Assembly: GCA_021014325.1 (NCBI GenBank)
Contig: CM037474.1
Coordinates: 645,001 to 709,000 of the forward strand
DNA from: Plazaster borealis
Lineage: Eukaryota > Echinodermata > Asteroidea > Forcipulatida > Labidiasteridae
Reading direction: 5' to 3'
DNA: 64,000 nt
A program made the position numbers and the translations under genes. The notes under the pieces are model-generated. The model was not told where the DNA came from, did not search any database, and saw only the letters and a list, made by a program, of their open reading frames with translations. The stretch's first letter is position 1; the number at the start of each line of letters is the position of its first letter. Positions 47,801-59,800 of this stretch are shown one piece after another.

Positions 47801-50800
47801 TCTGGAGGACTGGTACTGGTATGAACTTTAGAATCAGTGAGCTTTCAGATTGAAATATTTCTCTGGAGGATTGGTACTGGTATGAACTTTAGAGTCAGTG
47901 AGCTTTTAGATTGAAATATTTCTCTGGAGGATTGGTACTGGTATGAACTTTAGAATCGGTGAGCTTTCAGATGGAAATATTTCTCTTGAGGATTGGTACT
48001 GGTATGAACTTTAGAATCAGTGAGCTTTCAGATGGAAATATTTCTCTGGAGGATTGGTACTGGTATGAACTTCAGAATCAGTGAGCTTTTAGATTGAAAT
48101 ATTTCCAGGACCCTAGTAGAACTCCAAACTGGGTTTATTTGCTCATCAAATGGATGAGAAGAGCTTTCAAATAAAACATAATTAGGGCTTATATGTAAGT
48201 ATTTCTCAACATAATAGAACGTTTAAAACATCACATCACATTGATATCAAGGCTGGTGTTTTCGGATGTCTTTACTTTCAAGGGCATTTTACTAGAAGTA
48301 CCCGATTTTGGTGAGGAGTGTCAAATACAAATGTATGTTAATTCAGAATTTTAATTAAAATCAATATGGATAGTAAGCAGTGCTGTGCAATTTGCCTAAA
48401 ATGCTTTAGGCAATAATGAGCAGAGAATGGTTTAAGGAGAGTACACGGAAAAATAAGCAAATATGGATGGGGGTAGGAACCCCCCCCCCCACTGGATTTG
48501 CCACATATTTTTTCCGAAGAAAATATGAAATGAGCGATACTGATGGAGTTTGATTCAAATCTACAGTCCTGGCTACCGTTTGTGAAGAAAATGTTGTGTT
48601 TTGGTTTAAAATGATTGAGAATGAGTCTATGCATGTATAGTGTCAGCATGACAAACATCAAACCAACTCTTGGAAATTTCCACTTCATTTTGTGCAATGA
48701 AGTTTTTCTGCCTCATTTAGTGCTGTGAAACTATCTATAGGGTTGAAGTCAAAATATACACAAATGTCTGATTTTTGGAGCACAAAGTAGTCATAAAGAT
48801 TGCATGTTTTATTGATGTGAGCAAGTTGACATTATCTTAAGTCATGTCGGAATTAATGGCTTCAGCAGTGGCTATGACTGGATTGCTGAAAGAGCCTGTC
48901 GTTCTTTATGTTGTTATTTCAGCCAATGGAAATAGCCATAGCTGAAGTCACTTGATTTGGATTCACCCATACTGTCCTGATAGTCAATGTATCATATTCC
49001 GAAACAGGCAACTTAAAACTTTAAATTATTTCATCTTTATGCTACCATGGATCAATGGCAACTAACTCTGTTTGGTCTCACACTCAAGACTTTCTTATTA
49101 ATGAAGAAAATTGTCCCTCCAATATTTTGTACAAAATGAGGACAATTACCTGTGATTTCACATGTATTTCCCCTGGACCATTAAGTGGGCCTTTCTTACA
49201 TTTTGGGGTAGGTTTTTTGAAAAAAGTCATGTGATTGCTATTGTGTCTATATCATGAAATCATAATCGCTGACTGAATGTGGGTGACATTTGCATAATTG
49301 TCAGGGTGACGCTTGTTCCACGACATTCACATGATTTCTCAATTAAAGTGACCAGGGCGTTATTTTTCTGCTTGATCCGATGGTTCCGTCGCAGCGCAAG
49401 CAGAACGCAGTTCTACCTGAGGGCGGCTTTAGTTTTCATACAACCTCAGTTAGCCAGAGGCCACAGTTTATGAGAATATGTAATATTTGCAACACCCATA
49501 GTTAGCAGTAAACCAATTAGTAAACCGGAGCAATCCCAGCATTAGTATTTATAAGTCTAGGTCACTCCCAGAAATATTTCTGCTTTTTTGTTATATTAGG
49601 GCTAGTTTAGTTTCACTCTCCACAATAATTAAAAAACTCAAAAGTTTCCTTTTGGTAACTTAATAATTATGAGAAAGCTTATAAACATGAAAACATTTTT
49701 TACCGTCAGGTGCTGTTTTCTGGACAACATCGGTACCTACATTGTGGTGTGATGATATTTTCATGGGTTAGTTTTAGGATGTGAGGATTGGAAGGAACAT
49801 TCTCCTTGTTTGTAATCCCAAAAAGGCTGAAGATGAGAGGGTGTTTGGAGTACTTCTTGCCAAGACATGATGGGGGTTGTTTGAGGGTCAATCATCAAGT
49901 GTCAACCATTCAGGTTTTTATTGTTTTACCCATACGTGTGAAGTACTGTATACTTAGAGAAAATTGTTTTTGTTTTTGTTTTTGTTGTTCAAATACACAT
50001 CGTATTGTATAGACAAACAAATCAATGGAAACTAACACAAAACAATCAGTTTAAAAATTCATAGTGTTTGGGGAAAAGAGTTGTCATAGGAATCTGAAAC
50101 ATACCAAAATTGTACAGATGTGCCTATTTCATTTTCACTAGGTTGTTTACCGATAAGCAAATTTGTTTGCTTACTAAAAACAGAATAATGTACCCAAGCA
50201 AAAATGTATTTCATAAACGATCAAGACACCACGGCGTGCATTTTCAATGGATTTGCATTGTGTCTTTACTTGTAGAAGAACTGCTGGCAAGTTAGCATGC
50301 CTTCTGCTTTGCTTTCGGTAAGCAGTAATTATTGAATAGACACTCTGCCCGGGGATGCTCTGTAAGCAGAATAAAATCTGCTTACAGATGAAACCAGCCC
50401 CGGGGTACTGAATCTGAGGGAATAAAGATACACTGCTTAGAGCTAACCTGACATCAAATGCAAAGAAACACATCAACCGAAAAGGAATACTAAAAAATGG
50501 ACAAACATGCTTGTCATTCTCAATACTAAAAAAGCATTAACAAATTGCTGAACTAACTAAGAGCTACATGTAATACCAAATAAATCATAAATTAAATGCC
50601 TGATTTGTGTTCTTCCTGCTGGGCAGTTTCTCATTGATAAAGGGACATGCAAATTTATACTGGAACATTAAAAGGGGCACCCAGGCAATGACCAGGGCCC
50701 AATTTCATAGAGCTGCTTAAGCAGAAAATATTGCTTAACAATTTCCTGCTAACCAAAAATGAGCAGGATACCAGACACAAATAGTACATGCGAAATGGTA

Positions 50801-53800
50801 TTTTGGCCGGTTTCCTTATTTTGCTAAGCATATTTTTGTTATGCTTAGCTACTTCTCGTGCTTAAGCAACTCTATGTAGAGCTGCTTAAGCAGAAAATAT
50901 TGCTTAACAATTGTCTGCTAAGCAGAAATGAGCAGGATACCAGTCACAAATTGTACATGTGACATAGTAGTTTGGCTGGTAACCTTATTCTTGTAAGCAT
51001 AATTTTGTTGTGCTTAGCTAATTTTTGTGCTTAAGCAGCTCTTTGAAATTGGGCCCAGGTGCAAGAGAGCAATTGCCTCCATGAAGTACCAGGCCTGACA
51101 TTGTTTGCAGGAACATGCAGAGTGTATGGGTATTAATGGATCCAGTTTGTATGGGTACAGTCTTTACTTTGGTGTCACCACACTGTAAAGCAGAGTGACG
51201 GCCATTGTTGTAAAAACTATTTTAAGATTAAATATAAATCAAGTCACCAGGGCCCAATTTCATGGCTCTGCTTACTGTAAGCAAATAATCGGTGCTTACG
51301 GAAGCAGGGAATTCCGCGCTAGTGTCAAGTGTATTTCATAGGTTAGCAGGGAATTGTGTGCATGCGTAGTCCACATTACTAAGGCATTCTTCGCTTACAC
51401 AGCTAGCGCAGAAATTCAGCGCTTGCCCTGTAAGCGGAGAATGGTGATCGCAAGCGCAGAATTCGGCGGGAAGCAGAGCCATGAAATTGGGCCCAGCCCT
51501 CTATCAACAACAGGATAAATAGCGATTTGTAACATATACATGTGCCACAGTGCTTCAGTACACCAAATACATAAAAATAAATTGTCACAACAACACGTCT
51601 CTTTCAAAGAAATCAAACAATTTGAAGGTACATGTAGGTAAGTGTTATGATGTCTATACTAGCACAAATTCTAACAGCCCAAAACAATGTACAACACGCC
51701 AACAATTCTAAGTCTATCTTGGGGAAAGGGGAGGGGGGAGGGGGGAGGGGGAGGGTGTAGGATGGTAGCAATAAACTACACAGGTACAGGCTAATTTGTT
51801 TACTGGTGACAAATACGTGTATTGTGGCCTAGTATGTACCTCCATGCATCTAGCTTGAACTGATGGGTTAAGAACTACAGTTATCATATTCTCCATAAAG
51901 GTGCTTCAATCAGAAATATCTCACAATAATTGATGTTTCCAGCAACACTATATTGAAGTAAGATTCTGGTGTTTTTTTAAATCAATGCTTTACTAATTTG
52001 TTTAATTTTTGTTCTCATAAATAAATAACACAAAAAAGAACGAGAAACAAAGATCAAATGAAAGCCGCAAATCACACTGCCAATGTAGTCTTCAGTTTGC
52101 ATAACAGATTTGGAAGGAAAAATGCAAAAACCAATTCCATTTTACCGAGAGGCAGGCAAAAAACATGCATAATGTGTGAAACCAGGCTACATGGGTGCAA
52201 GCAGCTCCAAGTAATGGAAAGTTGATGAGTGGAATGTCACACAGCATATACGATGTTATAATGTTTAAGAAGTACAATACCTTCCATTCAAAGATTGCCC
52301 GATCAAACTACATAGATCCATGTGGATAGAATGGGGTACAAAAAGAACACCATTGTTTGTTACTCCTTGGAAAGAAACTTCATGATACAGTGGGAGAATT
52401 GGGGGTGGGGGAGCACTCGTATCCTTTAACCCTAACCATGCTAAATGCAACAATATGCACCGAATGGTAAAAGTTGTTGTAATCTGTTGCATTTGGCAGT
52501 CAACTCAGATGTCATTCTTTGACTGAATTTGTTGCATTTAGCAGTCAAGTGACTTCATACTGGTGTTGCATTTTGTTGTAGTCACCACTACACTTATGTG
52601 CATACTGTTGCACTTAGCAGGGCAAACCCCCTTGCTCATTCCTTACACAAACAAAATTCCTTGTTGCATTTTGTTGCATTTGGAATGGTTCTCATTTCAA
52701 CTGTGTTGCATTCTGTTGTATTTGGCAGGGTATGTGGAGGGACCGTGATGGGGGTTAGGGTTAATTAATAGACATTTTTAACATCCATCTTAACAGGTGT
52801 ATTATTTATTTTTTCTTGTTATAAAAAAATTATCTTGCCTTTTTAATTGTGTGGTTAGCTGATAGGATGTGTAATTTCGTCCATTTGTTCAAGTATGTAA
52901 TGGTCCATTTTTAGTCACCAGTTTTGGTTGTATGCACTTTCTGCCAAAGTCTTGTCATTATTAGTATATTATCTTTAATGTATTTTTATATAATGTGAAG
53001 GTCCTATATGATCAGCTGGATGGGTAACCCTCGTTAAATATGTGGGGTTTTTTTTTAACAATAATGGACTTAACAAACAATATTGGAGCCCTCTTCTTAA
53101 CCACTTCACAAAGTTAAACTGTCTGAGGAAATGTGTGTACCAAGAGGCCATAAGGGTCCATGGCACATGTCTGCTTGGCCACAACAATATACAAAATTGT
53201 TTCTGGCACCAACAAATTCACAGAAAACTTACAGTTAATAAGAAAGGATGAAAAGGCGACGGAGAACAGACATGAAGAAAAGAAGTATGGAAAAAAATGG
53301 AGTTTGTTTTAGAAAGGATTTCAGAAGCTTGAAAAAGAGAAACAGGATTTTAATTTGAAATGAAATCATTAGAAAAGAGACATACAAGAAGAAAATCCAG
53401 TAGGAGTACATCAGAATACAAGACGAGACTCTGTTTTTAAAGAAACAATTATACACTAACACTTCGCAATCGTTTGTTCGTATTGATGTGCTAGATATGA
53501 TAGTTTCATAGCATACTAGTTGCAGCGTTTCTTCAAGCATTTCCAACCGTATGATTCAATGAGGGTAAGCATCACAGTAGCGACGATTTTGTAAACAGTT
53601 CCAGTGCTGTACCTTATCTTGATTCAAAGAGATTAACTGTATAATCAGCATTTGGTGAACATCATCTCATCAAAAGTGCATGAAAGCAATGACGTAATTA
53701 TTAACACAGAATGAATAACTGACCTGTTTGGATGAGGCTTTAGTGACGACCTTGGTCTCAATCTGGCCAAATGAGGGCGCTTGACACGAGTATGTAACGA

Positions 53801-56800
53801 AGGTCAGTAGTTGATCAAAAACTGATGGATACATGGACTGCATGGATTCAGACCCACCACCTATAGCCTGAACACATTAGCATGAAGAAAAACATACACA
53901 ATTCTTTAACTACATGAATCAACGTGGCCTCTAATCAGTGGCCTAGTGGCCAAATATCTGCTCTAGATTGGCGGGATCATTGGTTCAAATCCCACCAGAA
54001 CACTATGCCTGTGGATTTTATTTCTGTAGGACTCTGGAGAGCACTGACTGGTACACAGAGTATACAGTGCTTACCACTTATCGGTGTAGGGTAAAATCCA
54101 AAATAATTTACTTTATCCCTGATGCAATTATTAAATCCATTATAACGTTGCTACAGTGCCCCCTGCTTACGACAAGATTCATAATGGCCTCTAGTTACTG
54201 GACACACTCAGTAGTCTTTGCAGGAATTCAAGGTGGTTTGGAATGAGAAATCCTGTGGTTTACATGAATTTGATGGATTTGGTTTGACACAGACAAGCCA
54301 ACCAAGCTTGTCATGGGACTAGGCATTCAAGCTCTGGTGTGTCTGATCAGCAGAATGTGGGTTCGAGTCCCGGTCTAGGCACTTGTAAACTTGAGCAAGA
54401 TACTTTACCATAATTGCTTTGTCCTTCGGATGGGATATTAATAATAATAATAATAATAATACTTGTAATGCGCACATATCTACCCTGCTGGGTGTTCAAG
54501 GCGCAGATCCCGTGAACTAGGATTGGTAGTGCAGGTTAAAGAAACCAGAGCACTTATCATGGAAGAGTAGGGGTTAACCCCGGTGTTTCTGGTTCACAAA
54601 GCAAGCACTCTTGTTTACAGGTTTCCTCAGGCTTGCAAGCTACAGTGATTAAGTTCACTTATGAGGCATCCTTGGTTTCATTACCAAAAATCAACGAAAT
54701 AATGTTCAGTAAGTTTGTTTGACTTGGGACAGTGAAAATTTGAGTGCTACAGGCAGTAAGGAAGTGTGTTATATCTCACCTGTTGTACAACATACAGACA
54801 ATGGAGTACTGCCTCTTGTAGTGGAGTGAGATCTGAATCAGACAATGATGGAATAATGAAGACAGATACGTCAGCCTGCACTGGCACTGACACTGCACAC
54901 TGCAACACCGTACACAACTTCTGCAGATCAGCTGCGACAAACCTTGGCTTGATGTGCTCAAACAAGGGCGGGAATATCTGCACCAGCGCCGTTAAGAACG
55001 GCTGAGTTGGGAGCGAGTTGGCCGTGCGAGAGCTGGGTGGCGTGGTGCTGGTGATACCGATGCTATGCCATACACGCCATGCCGTCGCCCACATCGCTGC
55101 GTCGTCAAATGTGTCTTTATTGCTTGTTGATGACAGAGTTGATGTGGCCCCATTGACTTGCTTCTTCGTGTCTGGGACAATCTTCTTATGGTTTGTCCTC
55201 TTGATGAGTTCCTCTCCCGGGATGGGGAGGTCATTAGCCAAGCCAGTAGAAACCTGACTAGAAGACTTGAGTGACTTTGGCATCTTGGCTGGTTGAATTT
55301 GTAAGATTTCTTGAAAGCTCTTGAGGGCTGCTAGTGATACTTCACTGCTCTGACTCAGCGACGAGGCTTCAATGTGCTCAAGAAGTAACGCCCAGGCACG
55401 TGGAAAATCACCTGTGTAGTATAGTATCAAACTTTTAACCATGCTGTAAATCCAAGTGGCAATAGTATCACCCATCTTTAAAATAAACACCTTTGCTGGT
55501 TTTCTTTTCAATGGATTTTGATTGCACTTGGTATGCCAAGATTTGTTAATAACTTCTTTTTTTCGCCTGACTGGACACAGAACATAAACACTGTTCCTGC
55601 CTACTACACCCATGTAGCACATTACTACAATACAATAAACATTCATTTATTATTTACTGCCTTGCAAATACAAACGCCCCAACGAAATGTAAACTGTTGG
55701 AAAGAGCATATCATTCTCTTTAATGTCATATATAGTTTGCCGTATTTTGCATCCCCTACCACTAGCAACAAGAGCATGAAGCTTATTGTTCATCTACAGG
55801 TTTTTCCATAGTTAGGCATTTACTACATTTGAGTTTTCTACAGGATATCCCATAGTTAGACAGATATGGCTTACAATGTTGAATTCCACCAAAGGTCAAG
55901 AAAATAATAAAAGAACCCACATCCCTGATTTCTGTTGTGAATACAACACGAGTAACACTGGACTTCTCTCTCTCAGCATACATTAGTTTAATTCCTTTCC
56001 CCTTGATATCATTAGAAAACACTTTTCCCCTCTTCAGAAATGATAAACTAATTTGTCACTTTCATATGATAAGAGTGCTGACCTAATGCAAGTAGTGCGT
56101 GCCTCCATGTGTTGAAGACTCTGGCCACCCCTGCGAGGGTAAGCACTTTAGTTTCTGCCCATTGCTTCTCAGCTGTGTCCCTTGAGTGATGAATGAGAAT
56201 GTTACCACTCACAACACCTTCCACTTTATCCTGACCTGCTGTGCCTGATAGCTTCTTCACTTTGTCTAGTAATGGGAAGAGTACCTGATGCAACAAGAAT
56301 AAAAGAGCAGGGATATAAACAATTGAATAATGGAAACATTTAACATTCTATTTTGGAGCATTGAGGTTGGCTTTACTCAGTGGTTTCTTCCCTGCCTTTC
56401 ACCTTTGTGACCCCGGTTTGATTCCCAGACTGAAGCCTTGTATGTGGATTGGGTTTTCAGTCCCTACCTGATTGCATGGTTTTACCCATTTGGGGTTTTC
56501 CTCTTACATCTAAAACTGATATTTCGTCATCACCTTCTCTACACAGGTATCTTCAGGCCTACGGGTCACAGTGTTAGTCCCTTTGAGGGTCCCTTGGTAT
56601 CATTACCAGAAAGATATAACAAAAATATAAAGATTGCAGCGGACTCAATTTCTAGTGGCCAAGTCATTAGAGTGAGGGCTCGAATCCCAGTCATAGCAAT
56701 TATTTCCTTGAGTAAAACACTGAACTATAATTGCTTCTCTTCACCCAGGAGTAAATGGGTAGCTCTATTAGAACTAAATTAGATTCAGAAGATTTATAAT

Positions 56801-59800
56801 TCTATTGGTGATTTCATGGGCATCACCAACCTGCCACAGTACAATCTGCCAGGTTGATAGCTTGAGCAGAGCCCCATGAGCACTGATGGTGGAGAACAGT
56901 GTCTGGCCACCACTCTTCCTGACAGCAGGTCGTGAGTCAACGCAAAGGTCAGCCAGCCGGGAATACAGGGTCAACCACAGGGCATCAAAGGGAGGTACTG
57001 GCTGATCACAACCCTCTGGCTGAGCCTCGATGTCTTGGGATTCCTTCTCTAGACCCTCCCGTATCTTGTCTCTATTCTGGTAGAGGTAATCCGAGATGTT
57101 CCACTGTAGAGGAATTAAGCCAGATGTCAAAATCTCACAAAACTAGTCTTGATAAATTTTACACCAGTACCAGTACAGGCAATTCACTATACAGAGTGCC
57201 CTCTACAGTTTACCCCGGAGAGGCCATTTTCTCCCAAATCGTTTGATTTAAAAAATCACAGTCGCAACTCAACGGTGGACTGGCAGTTTGAGACCTTTAA
57301 ATGTCCGACAAGAAAATGTGACAAAACATACATGCCCTTCATGTACTTTGGCTTAACAGGACACATGAAGCTATGTAAAGGAATCTTAGTATGAACTATG
57401 AGAACTTAGAATCGTAAACAGGTCAGCTCAGTGGTTCAGTCCCTGCCTTTCCCCTCTATGACCGGAGACTTGCATGTGGATTGGGTTTTCAGTCCCTACC
57501 TGATTGAATGGTTTTCCCATTTGGGGTTTTCCCTCCAACATATAAAACTGATATTTCTTCATCCTCTTCTCTACACCAGTATCTTCAGGCCTATGGGCCA
57601 CAGTGCTAGTCGCTTTTGAAGATACATTGGTTTTATTACCAGAAAGGTTTAATAATCAAATGTGCTTACTAGGAGTCCCACAGCAGTCAGACTGATGTTC
57701 AGCTCCTCTTGCTGAAGACCAAACTTGGCTGCTGTCGTAACGCTGATTTGAAGGCAGTAGCAAGGCATGATGGGTAGGAAGTCAGTGACTACTAATTGTA
57801 AGCTCTGGAAGGCCGTCCTGATTAGACTTTCCCTGAGGTGTAGCGAGACAAATAAATATCTCTGTCAAAAACTTCAGTTAATAAAATAAAATATCAAAGA
57901 ATTGGCAGTTGCAAACTGCTTACCAACCAAAAGGACATATGGTATAAATGCAAACATATTTAATGGCTTGACATTTCAACCCTAGTACAGTCTTTCTTAA
58001 CGGCTAAATGACAACACAACACACACAATGACATAAGTGTAAACAAAAACAATCCAAAGAACAACAAAATGCAAAGGCGGTAAGGAGGATCACCAAGTGA
58101 TACTGCAACAACAAAAACTCTGCTAGGGTCAAAACGTCATGACATGAACAATTTTTGCAAAACTTTAAGTAATTTTAAAGTTTAAATTACCCCCAATGGA
58201 ATAGTACAATTTCTATTCAAGTCTTCAGCCACACGAATGGTTCATTTGAAAACATAATTTTGTAATATATTTTCACCATTTACAATATCAGTAACAACAT
58301 CACTAAGTGTAAATTTTGTTACAAATATATTAACAATTTGCAATTTGTTTGTATGATTGAAAATATCCATGTTGAATAGTCCAACTTCAAATATGATTTT
58401 CTCAAAACATTAAATTTGTTGCTACATGGGCCAAATTGTCTCTTAAGAAACTTTGTGATAACAGTGAGTGCCATACCTTGCTGCAAACTTCTATTTCGAC
58501 AAACTCTCCCTTACCCTTGATCTTCAGTGACAGCGCCAATCACACCTAACACCAGAGGCCATCCATGGACCATGAACTCACCGTTACTAGACAGTAACTG
58601 GTGGACACATTCTAACTGCTTCTGTCTGATGTCTGCATGGGGGATGGATGATAACTCCTGGAGTGGTCCCAACAACAGTGCCTGCAGTCTCTGACAGGAG
58701 GGAAACCAAAAACAACCCATGAACGTCTGAAAGTCTAGACCAATCATGTTTCATACACTGCGCTGTGTGTTAATTTGTGGATGCATCACTGGCATTTCCA
58801 ACCAATGATGTTTATTCAATGATGACTGAGTGGCATAGATATCTTTCAACAAATATTTCAATTTGGGGCTTATTTACTAAACATCATTATTGACTGGGTT
58901 TTGCCTTGACTACTTCTTTAGTCTGTTTTGTGTAAGTCCAAGGTTGTTCCCTACAAATCTCTGCTTATTTGAACACCCTCCATACTTATTACTTCCTTCT
59001 TGGGGTTTTTCTTCAATACTAATAGTCCCGATCTGGACTGGAAGCTTTGCTCTGTTGATTGCTATTTTATTATTTCTGTTTACATACAAATTAATGTCTG
59101 TGTATGCCCTTCTGTACAATTGTTAACAGGTTTCCTCAGGCTTGCGAGCTGCAGTGATTAAGTTCACCTATGAGGTATCCATGGTTTCATTCCCAGAAAT
59201 ATATAATAACAACTACAACTTTGAGATAGAATGTTTTTGCAAGGAAGCAGAGACTTCTTAATGACTTACCAGGTTTTGATGGACAGGAGGTTCATGTTTA
59301 AACCCCAGCGATGCCTTGACCAATGATGTGACTGCCTCAGCGCCCCATCCTCTCATCCTCACATGGGGATGACTACACACCTCCAGGAGGTGAGCAGTCA
59401 CAGGGCGCCATAACACCTCCATTCTTGACATGTTCACCAAGCCCGTCTCAAGCAGTTTGGCGACCGCAAACAATGAGGGTTCCTTCAGAAAAAGCGATGG
59501 AAACAGTTCACAGATTTGTAAAAATGATTGATCCAGTTTGTAAGTGTTATGCAATTCCATCAAAAACCACGCCCAATATTATGAAGACTTGCTAGAAGAC
59601 ATCATAAGAAGCATATTTCAAATAAAATGAGTCAGATTTTCTCTGAGGATTTATGCAAGGTACTACAAATCTCTGCATTTTCTTTTTGCATATTATTTGC
59701 CAAGACTCATTAGAAATATAAATTTTGTATTCAGAAAAAATGCCCTGGAAGGATGGCATGAGAGATTTAAGATAAAATTACACTCAAACATATGTCAGTT

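Noticed and set aside
48338..48697. 119-codon minus-strand frame in MON2 intron
   Set aside because: AT-biased composition, no recognisable domain, and interrupted by a poly-C tract; would also break the MON2 frame.
54766..55257. Plus-strand and alternate minus-strand frames over MON2 exon i
   Set aside because: Shadows of the true MON2 frame in a GC-richer coding exon.
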